From NCBI GenBank assembly GCA_012861695.1, contig JAAOOA010000529.1, forward strand, positions 137,001 through 201,000: a DNA stretch of 64,000 bases, in the 5' to 3' direction. The notes beneath the pieces are model-generated. The model searched no databases. It was given only the letters and a program-made list of their open reading frames with translations, and was not told the DNA's origin. The first letter of the stretch is position 1. Each line of letters starts with the position of its first letter. Made by a program: the position numbers and the translations under genes. The stretch comes from Trematomus loennbergii. Lineage: Eukaryota > Chordata > Actinopteri > Perciformes > Nototheniidae. Shown here in pieces: positions 41,425 to 53,900 of this stretch.

Positions 41425-44401
41425 TCACTACTGAAACCACAATCAGGTCATATACGATATACGGAGACCTGCTCCCGCCTGTAGAGTGGCTCCACGCTTC
41501 GGGCTGGGGCCTGCTTTCACCGGGCGTGTATTGCTGTGCGGAGGAGGATGTGCCGCGGCTGGGGCCTGCTCTCCCCTGTCCTGGTTCTGCTGTTACGGAG
41601 GCCTGCTCCCACCTGTCGTGTGTTCCAGTGTCGTGTGCTGCTTGCTGAGGAGACCTCTTATCCCGGGGATACCACGGAGGGACCGGTGCGCTTCCTCGCT
41701 GCTGCTTTCGCCTGTCCTTTGCTGCTGTTGAGGAGGAGGATTTTTTTTGCCCCGGGAACATCGCGGATATTGTGTGCTGGTCTGGGAGGATGGCCCATAT
41801 CGTGATTCTGCTGTGCCTGTTAACTGTTCTGGACTATGAGAAGATCTCTAGTCATCCTGAGAAGCCTACTGGATTCAGTCTGTTCTGCCACCCGCAGTAG
41901 GCATCCCCTGCAAAGGGTCGGATGTGTTACACAAACAGTTACCGGTCACCTTGTCACAGACAATCTGCTCGACAAAATATGTTTGTCTTTTTTGTTTGCC
42001 TGCGATGATGGTACTTCAGGACTGCTTCTTAAGCTCAAATCACACTCTCGCAGACTTTTCCGGTAATTCTAAAATAGATGACAATGTGTGTGTGTCGATT
42101 AAGAGGAAAAGATGCTGGTTTTTTTGTTATTATTACTGTCAGGACATGTTCAACCTAACCCTGGTCCGCTCAGTAGTAGTAGTCAGATCGCTACTCCTGC
42201 TGATTTTAAAGCTAGGTCTGGGTTGGGTTTCATCCACTTGAATGTGCGCAGTCTGTTAGGTAAGCTAGATTTTGTCCGCATTTGGGCAAGCTCGACTGAC
42301 GCTGACGTCATTGTGTTATCAGAAACATGGCTAATAAAACTATTTTGGCCTCTGACATATCCTTAAATGGCTATAATGTGTATCGTACCGACCGGCCTAA
42401 TAAAAAGTAAAAATGCTAAGTCGAAGTACTATTTGTCAGTTACTACAGAAAACCTAAATAATCCTAGGAAATTTTGGAAAGCCATAAAATCGCTATCCAC
42501 CGGTGAGATCCGAAATGAGCTACCTCCGTGCATTACCACAGCATCTGGCTCTATATCGGACAGGGCTACTATGTTAAATTGTTTTAATGAGCATTTTGTG
42601 TCCTGCGGTTCTATGTTTGATTCTGTGACTAACTCTGCTTTGTGAACACCACAGTCGGTGACTCTGAACAATGTGGTCTGGAAAACCCTTTCAGTTTTAC
42701 TCCTTTTACTGTTGATGTTGTTCGTGAAGCTTTAACCAAGTTAGATCCTAAGAAACCGGCCGGCCCGGACAACGAACCTTTCTTTTTAAAGATAGCTGCA
42801 GATTTTATTGCTCCACCTCTCACTACTCTTTTTAACCTCTCCCTCAGCACAAACACAATTCCAAAATGTGGAAGTCAGCGTATGTCCTGCCTTTGCTGAA
42901 AGGAGGGGAGGCAACTGTTTTAAATAACTATAGGCCATCTCTAAATTGTCAGTTCTGGCTAAGGTTCTTGAACGCCTAGTGAGTGAACAGGTAAAGGTGT
43001 TTTTATGTACAAATGACATCCTGTCAAACATCAGTCAGGCTTCAGAAAGCAACATAGCACCATCACTGCCACAATGAAAGTGGTGAATGACATTACAAGT
43101 ATTTTAGATAAAAAGCAGAGTTGTGCAGCTCTATTTATTGACCTTTCCAAAGCGTTTGACACCGTCGATCATCGCATCTTAAAGCAGAGGCTACTCAGTA
43201 TTGGCTTATCCAGCCATGCAGTGGGGTGGTTTGTGAACTACCTCTCTGAAAGGTCCCAATGTGTTCACTTTGATGGGCTGTCTTCTGAGTGGTTGAACAT
43301 TGCTAATGGTGTTCCTCAAGGTTCTGTTTTAGGTCCACTTTTATTCTCCATCTACATCAATAGTTTAGGTGAAAATGTGGATGAAGCTACTTTGCATTTT
43401 TATGCGGATGACACCGTGATGTACTGTGCAGGTCCCTCCATTAAGGAGGCTGTTGTTAAATTACAGGCTGTTTTTAACATTATTCAGACTCAGCTCTCTG
43501 AACTAAAGCTTCTTTTAAATGTTGAGAAAACCAAGGTAATGCTCTTTTCTAAAGCTAAAAAGACTCCAGAGACTGCTTTGGATATTGTGACTATGCAAGG
43601 ACAAGTACTCCAAGTGGTTAGCTGTTATAAATACCTTGGTATCTGGCTTGATGATTGTCTTACTTTTAAACTTCAGTCACTAATCTGCTTAAAAAGCTGA
43701 GGGTTAGATAGGTTTCTTTTTCAGAAACAAGTCCTGTTTCTCTTTTGAAGCCAGGAAAAGGCTAGTCACTGTGACCTTTTTACCTGTGCTAGACTATGGT
43801 GATTTGATCTACATGAATGCACCTGCCCATTGCCTGGAAAGGTTAGATGCCGCCTATCACAGTGCTCTGAGATTTGTTACTAACTGTAAAGCACTTACTC
43901 ATCACTGTACCCTGTATGCCAAGGCAGGTCTGCCTTCACTTACTGTCGGAGGCTCAGTCATTGGTACATATTCATCTAAAAGCCATGCTGGGTAAACTAC
44001 CTTCTTATATCTGCTCTTGATCTCACGGAGAGTGGCAAGTAGCTATTGCCTGAGATCACAGGATGTGTTTTTATTACATGTGCCAAGTGCTAGGACTGTT
44101 TTAGGTGCTAAAGCTTTTATGTGCGCTGCTCCTCTAGCTTGGAACACTATGCAAAAATATTGAAACTCAGCATTTTGATTCCCTTGCATCATTTTAAAGC
44201 ACGACTGGATGAAATATTATTGGATACCTGTAAATGTAAATAGGCTAATGTATACCCCTGTAATTATGTTGTGATGTCCTTTTTGTTTCTGTTTGTTTTT
44301 ATATGTGTAACTCAATGTACCGCAGGTCTCCCTTGTAAAAGAGATCGTTGATCTCAATGGGATTTTTTAACCTGGATAAATAAAGGCTACAAACAAACAA
44401 A
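41425..44401 (+). mobile_element. L2/CR1-like LINE, internally deleted
   Basis: A GC-rich leader with repeated CTGCTCCC(G/A)CCTGT words (41465-41780) is followed by LINE coding pieces. They are the N-terminal part of an AP endonuclease (GLGFIHLNVRSLLGKLDF, DADVIVLSETWL; 42112-42330), a jump over most of the endonuclease, then the reverse transcriptase (42367-43995). The 3' end reads AGAGATCGTTGATCTCAATG and ends in AATAAAGGC and a CAAACAAACAAA tail at 44387-44401. The tail abuts the right direct repeat exactly. Confidence 0.85.
42112..43995 (+). pseudogene. LINE endonuclease/reverse transcriptase pseudogene
   Basis: Domain order: endonuclease start; linker NPRKFWKAIKSL; KLDPKKPAGPD; fingers (YRPIS-like NNYRPSL near 42925, degraded); SGFRKQHSTITATMKVV; palm FIDLSKAFDTVDHRIL and VPQGSVLGPLLFSIYIN; catalytic box YADDTVMY at 43402-43425; thumb KYLGIWLDD. 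The frame is broken near 42360, 42645, 42885, 42945, 43025, 43675 and 43750. The Asp pair of the active site is intact, but the protein cannot be made as one chain. Confidence 0.88.
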
Positions 44402-44570
44402 CATCACTGATGACAGTGCCTTGCAGCAGACACCTTCACCATCATGTTTTTTTTTTTTAACTGAAGAAAAATGTGTTTCTTGTTGTAACGCACCGGGGAA
44501 CCGTATACCCACTCAGAAGCTGCTGTTGTCAGTTGTGATATCACTTAGGTTATGTCTTCATATTATTACT
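44402..44570. repeat. right copy of the ~170-bp direct repeat flanking the LINE
   Basis: Starts immediately after the LINE tail (CATCACTGATGACAGTGCC) and ends near CATATTATTACT. See the left copy at 41253-41424. Confidence 0.85.
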
Positions 44571-44794
44571 ATTGAGAATACTTGGGAAATTATCAGTGCA
44601 TATTGTTCAACCCCACACGGAGCTGAAGTGCGCGAGAAACAGGTACTTCTGCTCCTATCAAACTATAATAAAGTAATAATAATATTTACCTTAAAGAAAA
44701 TGCAGTGATTTTCACCCTATTGATCTCGCGCGTAAACATAAACATGACGTGTTGTTATAGCAACGCCTGTTGTTTACTGCGGTTCCTTATAGAT

Positions 44795-44839
44795 AGAGAG
44801 ATAGAGATATAGAGATATATATAGATAGATATATACTAC

Positions 44840-44872
<33 letters not shown>

Positions 44873-44875
44873 GAG
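44795..44875. repeat. AGAT microsatellite
   Basis: Imperfect then perfect runs of ATAG tetramers. Confidence 0.9.
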
Positions 44876-45224
44876 ACACTTTGCACATAACTAACGTTAG
44901 CGATCTTTATACTTCATGCAATCTGCACAAACGAGATATCATATGAAAGCTGAGAGTCCACAGATTCTGTTGGTATAAGTTTCATCACTGTGCGATCAAA
45001 CTCACTCTTAACCCTGTGTTCTAGTATGATAAATAAAAGAACATTGTACCTTGAAAATCAATGCATTCTAATAGCGGTACATTTTACCCGTTGGCGGTTT
45101 TAGGTATACAGCGACCCCTGGCGGTTCAAGTGTTTAAAGCTCCCATGTCATGCTTTTCCGGTTATTACCCGTCCCCTTGTGTGTTATGAAGGTTTTTATG
45201 CATGTAAACGGTGTGCAGAGTCAA

Positions 45225-45540
45225 AACATGAGATTAACCCTTTAGCGAACCAATTGGCTGGAAAGCTTCAAAGCTTCATAAGGCTTCATCTCGCCATCAC
45301 TATGATGAGGTCTTTTGGATTAGCTTTGGATGGGGAGGAGGCGGGCGGCAGCATGATAACCTGAAATCACACCTGAAATCACAGCTGACTGCAGAGAGAG
45401 GAGACACAATTAAATTTGGCTGCAGCACGGTGATTGGCTGTGGAGATTGAGGTGAAATGTAATAGGTTAAAGAGAACGCCCGTGATGAGCTGATTATATG
45501 CAGCTGCGGAGTGAATGTAGCATATATATATAGCCTACCC
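45225..45540 (-). repeat. long inverted-repeat partner, copy 2
   Basis: Inverse of 28175-28500 with few differences (GGCGAGATGAAGCC matches in reverse; ATTTAATTGTGTC differs by a short indel). It lies just outside the right TTAA end at 45137. Confidence 0.7.
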
Positions 45541-45836
45541 AGTCTTCCTGAAAGAACTTGCGCTGAGCTTCATTGTATAGGCTACACTTTTCTACATCCT
45601 ACAACTACATATTACTAACCCTGCAATATGAATCTGTTGCACTTTCTTCCAGTCTACTTCGTTTGTGTTCAATCCGCAACAATAATGGTAAAGTTTACAT
45701 TTAATATCCTTAAAGTATGTAAAGTTTAAGCTTTGAAAACTGCCAGAAACAACTCTGTTTTTGTTTGTATTGGAGTGCAACCGAACAGCGCGTATCACGT
45801 GACATAAATACGAAGCCCTCCGTAGGCTAGACCGTG

Positions 45837-46880
45837 GCTGCGTTTCACTTCGGTTAAATGGATTCCTTGCGTCCCTCACTTGCGTCGTTTCCCTGTGACT
45901 AGTCCCTCCCACAGGGAAGCATGGAGAGACGCAAGGAAACCACGAGAAGCAGGGAAATGAGTTTTAAGGGCAATGGGACGTCCTTTCCTCCGGAGCGTCA
46001 CGTGAAGCGACGTCCGTTTGTGATGACGCTGCACAGCTGATCGTCTGACAGCAGCCAGCTCTGTCCCCGTTATTTTCACAGACACCCCCGCCTCTGTTAG
46101 TACACATTTACTGACACAAACATGTGTATCATCTGTTGTAGACCCAAATAAATAAAATAAAATAAGAACTAATTCACAAAAAACATAAACGCCATTCTTA
46201 AAATGTATAAACGAACTATTAGTTTGGTTAATATTGATTACAGTGCACAATATAAATAAAATAATTGTGAGAAGAAAAGAGATGTTATCTATCAAAACCC
46301 AGTTAGATTAACATTAACTGGATTGCACACTTTGTGTGGATATGTAGCAAATGAACATGTTAAATAGCACTTAATGACTGACTGAATGGAAATGACAATA
46401 AATGAAAATGTAAAACGAAAAAAGCGATCACGAAAATGTTTCCAATAAATGAATGAAATGATTTTTGTCCACTTTGTTGTTCAGATATATCACATATTTG
46501 TAACTAAATGATGCATTAATTGAAACAAAACACAGTATAAACTGAGGAGTGAGTCCCGTGAGTTTCATGTGTTTTCTTCACTCCGCTGGGAAACTCTGCT
46601 CTCCTGTCAAGAAGCATCAGATCAGTGCATGCGCTGCACCGTCCAATCAGTGAGCGATACACAGTAAGGGGGCGGGGCGAGTCTCTGAGGATTTCATCGA
46701 AGGATGGTCTGGTGGTTCCTCGATTATAGCTCCTCTATCGCTCCTCGCTCCTCGATCCTCGGTCCTCCGGCAAAAATAAGGCCATTGGGACGTTACTCAA
46801 ATGGCGCAGACAAATCAACTTCCGGTGAGACCGAGACCGAGGAGCGAGGAAATGAAAAATAAGAGAAGTGAAACGCAGCC
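45837..46880. mobile_element. MITE with GGCTGCGTTTCACTTC ends
   Basis: The left end GGCTGCGTTTCACTTC is the exact complement of the right end GAAGTGAAACGCAGCC. The 1.04-kb AT-rich interior has no transposase. Subterminal GC-rich CTCCTCG words (46735-46765) relate it to the 17.9-18.0 kb block. No clear target duplication, probably because it lies within another element. Confidence 0.75.
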
Positions 46881-47035
46881 CGTCTCATTTCGTAGGCCGC
46901 TCGGTCCAGCCTACCCGGTCTACGTGGGCTGGGTCCTCCGTGGACCGTGTAGGCTGCGTACTCTGAAGGGTGCCGCCCCTGAATTGAGACACGGCCGAGG
47001 AGGGGAAATTAGAGTATTGAGAAACCTCTTATGTG
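46881..47035. repeat. outer nested MITE ends
   Basis: Reading in reverse, AAGAGGTTTCTCAATACTCT (47017-47036) resembles the end at 15885. CCGTGTCTCAATTCAGGGG (about 46977-46995) resembles the end at 18455. So at least two further element ends are stacked beside the 45837-46880 MITE. Confidence 0.5.
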
Positions 47036-47992
47036 TTTCCCCCTGCTTTCTGGCGTTATGCTAAGCTAATTGCTGCAATTCGTAGTATCATCTAACTCTT
47101 GGCAGGAAGGCAAGAAAGCTCATTTGACAAAATGCCATGATATTCATTTTAATGTGAAGCTATAGCCAGGGGATGGTTAGTTTGGCCCAGTCTGAGATGA
47201 ACTTCCAGGCAAGAAGCTCTCACATCACATGTACATAAACAACATTATGTGCATGTTACCTTTTGACAGAGGTATCAATATTCTTATCAGAAATGGTTAC
47301 TTACTGTTTTTACGTAAGTGATAGTTAAATACTCAAATTTGAATACAATAGTCTTTATTTTGCAAATTCTTTCTTTTCAGCAGATACAATTAAAACACAT
47401 GGTACAAATCTTAGAATAGGACTACAGTACTGCAATACAGACGGATTGTTTTTATTTGTCTGGTTTATTGGTCTGTTAGTTTTAAGCTACAGGAACACCT
47501 TTCCTGTTAAACAGATGTTGCTGAAATGTTGGAGCTAAATCCAACAGCACAAAGTTATTTTCACCAGTCTGCTGCTCTGAGTTTCTATTAACTGTATATC
47601 TCCTTTGCCGTTAGACTACTGTCAATAAACCTCAACTAATCGGCAAAAAAAAGCCTTCAGCATCCCAAAGGGAATTTTTTATGTGAAAGAAACTGAGTTT
47701 TATTGACAGTCATTGGGAAAAATATGGCAAAGTGTGTTTACATTAGATGTATTTTGTTGACCTGTTGTCTTGGTCAATCACCTTCTCAAACATATTTTAT
47801 TTAATTATCAACAGATACATTTCCACACAAATTCACGTCCATTTCTCCATCAGGGACGGACATAACAGAGATCCAGGTCGCATACACCTCCTGAAATCGT
47901 TCCCATTCGCAGCTTCAAACGTCTGCAGTCTTGTTTTTCTGCTGCACAGGAAATGATGCGATGACATCACCAGTCTGTTTGGAATAAAGTCT
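47036..47992. other. 3' flank of pum3
   Basis: AT-rich. Probably includes the pum3 3' untranslated region just left of 47993. TTTATT words (minus-strand polyadenylation signals) occur near 47353 and 47790. No other gene seen. Confidence 0.4.
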
Positions 47993-50900
47993 CTACTTGT
48001 TGAGGTTCTCCAGCAGGATCTCAGCTCCTTTGTTGTTGGCGAGGCTGCTGAGCTCTCCTTTGATGGACTGCAGCGCCTCCTTCACCTCCGCAGCCACAGA
48101 CTTCTCATAGCTGTTCAGGAGGCTGCATGAATAACAGGCAAAGGTTTCAAAAAGGTTAACAATACAATTATGTATCCATGTCATGCCTTTGTGTTGATCA
48201 CATTATTAATGAAATGTTCCCTATTAACACTGCTGACAGAATGTGGAATGACAAGAAAACTTGGACACTGTTGGAAAAAATATGTTTTTTTGTTGAGGTT
48301 TTTTAAGCGTTTCATTGTTTTGAGCATCACACCTCCACTAATTTCCATGGGGTTGTTATGGCAGAAATCTCACGCTTAAAATAAATAAATCACAGGACCC
48401 TGACAAATAGAGGGACACTTATGGTTTGGATGAGGTAACCGTAGTGTATGATGTGTGTGTGTGTGCTCGCTCACTGACCTGCAGAGCACCATGGCTCCTC
48501 TGTTGACTTTGACCCAGCTCTTCAGTTTGTCTGTTCCCACTGCGTCCACCAGAATCCTGCTGAAGCGCTCTGAGAGGAAAAAAATAAGAGAGGGAGACAT
48601 GCTTTAGTTATCATTATTTACCCTTGTCTCAAAAACTGCCCTGATTTCAATTTGGTTAAAAAAAACAAAAACATTTGGGCGCAGTTTTGCAAAATTAAAT
48701 GAATGTATGACTTCATGGCCTAGCAGTAGGTGTGTGTGTGTTTTTACCTTCCTTGCCGGCCTCTGCCAGCGTCATGTCCTGCTCCAGGAGCCACTTCAGC
48801 ACCAGGTGTCCTGCTGGGTGCTCGGCCATGTGAAGCTGCAGCAGAAACAGGAAGTCAGTGCGAAGAACAGCAGACTTTGTTTTGGAAAGCCATTCATTGT
48901 GAGGAGAACCTCCATGCTTGCTTCTTCCGATAACCCTCCCACACACACACCCCTACCTGTCCGTCTATCCCCCCTGGCACCAGCTCCTGATTGGCCAGCT
49001 GAGCCACGGCCGTCATGGCGGGCCGCAGATCCCCGCAGGCCGACGCCAGGATGTCACTGATGGTGACGCTGGACGCCTTGTCTATCACCATGGTGTCGGC
49101 GTTGGTACGGAGATGCTCCAGCAGCGGGGGGGAGACGACCTCCAGCAGCTCCTTTCGCCGGACCGCCATGTCCTTTTTACTGGGAAGAGGAACACAGATC
49201 TGATGTCACTCTGCTGCAGCGTTTACATCCCTCACTACTGATGTCCTCCCTTCAGGAAGCCGTATGAATGAGCACTTTCCCTACCATGAGAAGTTGAAAT
49301 GTTTATTTGGAAGCAGTTGGTGAACTTGCTTGCTAGTTGAAGGATAGATACCCCCTACAACCCCAATAAAAAAATGGAAACTATCCCTTTAAGAGCAGCA
49401 GGGGGCATGTGATTGGCTGAAAGGTGAGAAGCTTGAAAATAACTCCACTGTCATAAAAAGTGAAAGCAAATAATGACAAAATGTGTCATGGTATAAAACG
49501 TTGTTGGCAAAAATACCTTTTATAAAAAAATGTAGTTTTTAAATGTTATTTAGACATTTGTGATGAGTTACCTGTGTGTGTTCCCGTCTCCTCGCTCCAG
49601 CACCTTGATGATCTCCGGCAGCAGGTGAGCGGGGTCTCTGGGGTCAGCAGGTACAACAGAACCTTCTTACCGTATTTATTACCAATGACCTCATCCAGAG
49701 ACAACAAGACTTCCTGCACAGGGAAACAGGCGAGACAAGACTTTTAGATAATAACTACAACCTGATTATATTAGCCTATTAAATCATAGCTGTGTGCAGG
49801 AATATCTTGTAATGAAGCATCAAGCACATGGGCTCAGACTCACAGAGAGCACGGCCTGTTTGACCAGCTTGGTGTCGTCCACACAGTCGAACATGGCCAG
49901 AAGAACCAGGTGACCGAACTCTCCCTGTGGACAGAGAACAGACACATGAACATCAGGAGTTCAGGTAAGATATAAACTGATTATTAAGTTTAGATATTTA
50001 TAAATGCAACCTTTTCTCCTAGTAAATACTTAGAATTAAGAGTTTTGTTCTCTAAAATCCAATGAGGCAACACAGGTACAGACAGCTTGTTTCTAAAATG
50101 AATGAATGGCATTGAGAACTCACCGTGGCAAACTTCACCATGTAGGTCTTCATAGTTTTGATGATGACTTTTCTGTCCTGAAACATGACAAATAAAACAA
50201 ATCTTCGTAACAAAGACATGATTGGTTGATACATTTTGTTCGCCGCTTGACTAGTTCTTGGAAAAAAGCTTTTTAGCTGTGGTATTCATTTCCTGTGAAA
50301 TAGAGTGTGAGTGTGTGTGTGTGTGTTGTGTGTGTGTGTGCACGTGCACGCGAACACACCTTGGCCGTCCCGAACCACAGACAGTTCATGGCCACTCGGG
50401 CTCCGTCGTGTGTGTGAGCCATGTAGACGACTGACTCTCTGATGGACTCGATCATCTCCTGCTCACATCACACACACCGGAGAGAAGCAACATGTCATTC
50501 CATTCAACAGTAAATACACTTATAAACTTGTCTTTTATTTTGAAAATATTTTCTTCTATGGAACTGTAACATTTGTCTGGTTTGCTTTCTTTACTGTTAT
50601 TCTGTCGTTACATTTACTTTTCTTTTACAGCACATTGTATCTTTCTTAATAAAGAAATATGCGACTGCTCACCGTTCTCTGTTTCTCGGGTGCGAACAGG
50701 AAGTAGTCCAGGAAGACTTTGTGGACCAGAGAGTGTTTGATGACTTGTTCTCTGAAACACAACAACAGAAGATGTAGTTACCTTGTTTTTAATTCAACAT
50801 ACAATACAATACAAAGAAATGATAACTAAACATTGTTGCTAAGGAACCAAAGACAACCCAAAGATGACTAACTCAATGTAGTGATATAAAACAGGCTGCC

Positions 50901-53900
50901 TTACTTCTGGGCCATGGGAGTGAGGGTCTGCTTCATCTCCTCGATGATGTTGGCCAGCTTGTCCGGGTTCGCCTCGGCCACTTTCTCGATGGTGTTACAC
51001 ACTCCAGACTGAAGCAGAGGAAGAGGAACGTTCAGGCACTCATTCAGCAGCAGATAACACTCACATGACCAACGCAGACACAATGACATCATCAGGAGTG
51101 TGTGTGTGTACCCTGCAGACGGTGTAGGTGGTCCCGTACAGCTCCTCAGTGAGCATCAGTCTCTGCGCTAACACGGCTTTGTCGTTGTAGGCGTACTCGA
51201 TGATGGACGAGGCGGCGGCGTGGCGAAGCATCGAGCGCACGTGACCTTTGAACGTTTTCATCACAGCCGCCATCAGCTCCTTGTTCCTGTGGAAGGCACA
51301 CACACACAAGTTACACACACCACGAAAATGACTGATATTTTTAACTGCACCAAATAGAGTTCTGCAGGAATGAGTCCTAAAGCCCAGTTGAAATCCCATC
51401 GGATCTTTGCGATGCCAACTTCCAGGTCAGCTTACAAATAAGTCGTCGATGCACTACTCTATAGAAGTCTGATTTGAATACGGACATCTTCTTGAAAGGA
51501 ATAGAAGAAACCACTATGAGCAGACTCACCCATACATCAGCATCTTTTTCACCACGTGTTTGCCGTACTGCGACTTACACAGAGCGATGATGTCATCTGT
51601 GGGAGACAGGAAAATACTGACAGTTAATGTTTTGTTTATTAGCGGCTCGTATATAGAGCTGGACTACAGGTCAGCTGACCCTCCAGCCGTCATGTGGCAG
51701 ACGCTGCTGATCAGGCAGGATGTGAACATGGAAATGATTCAATTCATGGATGTGTTTCCTTTTTAAAAGAATTTAGGATATTGTCAAAGCTTAAAAATGC
51801 ACCCATCTCTCTCCACTGTGAGATGATATGTTCAGTTGCCTCTTAGCAAAATGCTCAGCTGGTAGGCTGTGATGCAGAGTAGATGGCTTGGGCTTTTATT
51901 GTGAAAGTAAGATCGTGAACCCAAGGCAATTGTGATTGTGAGTCTTACAGGGAAGTTGAGGTTTAAAAACCCTTAGCAGCCTGCAGTGTATGAAAACCTT
52001 CACTGCGTCAATTTAAACGTAAGGTTTATTCAATTGTCTGATGATGTGAACACAAAACAAAGTCCATGAAGCACACTCACCTTCGAGCTCATCGAAGACC
52101 TCCTGTCTCTGCTCGTGGCTGCCGAACTGTGTGAAACACTGGAGAACTCGCACCGAGTCGTGAGCAAAGGCCATCTGGAGGAGAAAGAACAGTGAGAAAT
52201 GACAGTCAGAAAGATTTTATATTAGAAAGTTATTTTTGTCTAACTACTTGCGTTTCTTGACATATTAGACCATTTTAAACGCGTCTCTGTGTCATCAAAT
52301 CTCAGCTATGAACTTGGCAAGTCCAATTAGACCTTCAGTTGTAATAAGAAAGTATCATTATCCTGCCGCAGGTTAAAAAAAATAAGTAACAAAAAAGGGG
52401 AATATGTCTACTGGTTGAACGGCACCTGGCAGTAGGACTAAAATAAAGTGCATCCAAATAAAATCTTAAGACACTTATGTTCCAAACTCTTTGATTGACA
52501 GGCGATCTGCAGTCATTTAGCCGACATCACATGTTTGTTTTTTCATTCAAGGGATTCTGTTTATGAGCCCTATAGCTCCTGAGGGAGGCAGAGTGAGGCT
52601 CACCTGCTTGATCTTCCCGCGGACCAGATCGTGAAGCTCCCCCATCAGTTTGGTCTTCAGCTCTTTGTCACAATTCTTCCTGTTAACACACACACCACCA
52701 TCGTCGTCTGTCAGTGAACAGGCATATTACATCTAATATTAATATGTTCTGGCGCTTGTGTGGTTGTACCTCCTGAGGTCGCCCCACAGGCGTTTGCACT
52801 GACGGATGATATCGAACATGTCCTTCCTCTCCGCGTGCTGCCTGCTGTCCTTCAGATCCCTCTTCGCCTGCTGCCTGTTCTTCTTGATCTCCTCCTCCGT
52901 CAGCCCCTCTGTGTTTGGCTTAACTTCGCCATCCTTCAACTTCTTGGCCTCTGGACCTGATCACACGCAGAAAACACTCACAATGTGTCCACACTTCGGT
53001 GATAAACAACAGTAATATTTAGGCTGAATCCAGAGGAACAGAATTGAAGGCTTTACCATACTGCTTTGAGCAGAGCAATGTGTACAGCAACTAATCAAAA
53101 GTCCACGTGCATGTTATTAATATGGTCAAACAATTAATCAACATCACAATATTGGTTACTGCAATATTCAAATCACGGAAGGCACAATATTTTGAACGGG
53201 CAAAGTATGTGGAAATATTATGAATTAGGTTTTGTGGTGTTGCATAGATTTCCAGGCCTACAAAACAATATTTAAAAAATGCATTTGTTTGGTATATATC
53301 CTCCTAAAAAAACACCCTGATCATTTTAAATATATCTAAAAATTATAAATTCTTCCAATATAGTAATCTCCATACCATTAAAAAAACACGAGTTATTTTC
53401 CCCAAATTGTGCAGCATTAATGATTGATATCCCTTTGCTAACGATATATAAAATATATTACTTGAACTGCAATTATAACTCCTCCATGTTTACTTGTGGG
53501 AGAGTGACATCACTATGTAACACTTGCGCTTCTATTGGCTAGCTCCAACCCATTGTACTTGAAAGGCTAAGGGGCGGGACATCTCTAAGTGGTTGACCAA
53601 TCACAACAGAGCCGGCCAGCTAACCAATCAGAGCAGACTGGGCTCTGGTTTCAGACAGAGGGTGAAAAGAGGTGCTGCAACACAGGCAGTATGAAAAAAA
53701 TAAAGAGCTTTTTGAATATTAAAGCATGGAGACATGTCACAGTAGAGACACCAAATATCAACCTGAAAATGAGCATTATAGGGCCCCTTTAATTAAGCCA
53801 TGAGGAGTAAATGACTAAATTATGCAAAACCTTATTGACATCTTTTTAAAGTCAGCACGTAGAGGTTTCCTCACCTTCCCCTTCTTCTTCATTTTTCGCC

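Larger units (their letters stand above)
34376..45137. mobile_element. candidate large TTAA-flanked unit with piggyBac-like ends
   Basis: The left end TTAA-CACTAGAACCGCCA (from 34376) is the near-exact inverse of the right end TGGCGGTTCAAGTG-TTTAA (to 45137). A second inverted match lies inside the right end: TTTACCCGTTGGCGGTT near 45083-45099 against AACCGCCAACGGGTAAA near 34386-34402. TTAA targets and short asymmetric inverted ends are piggyBac hallmarks. Between them lie telomeric repeats, the coiled-coil gene and a LINE, but no transposase. It may be a large non-autonomous unit or two separate relics of one family that happen to face each other. Confidence 0.4.

Noticed and set aside
41486..41805. 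Cys/Arg-rich ORFs on both strands
   Set aside because: They lie in the GC-rich leader of the LINE with internal repeats. Neither strand matches a known ORF1 protein.
28175..45540. Pair of LTRs bounding a retrotransposon
   Set aside because: The two copies are inverted, not direct, and no gag/pol lies between them.
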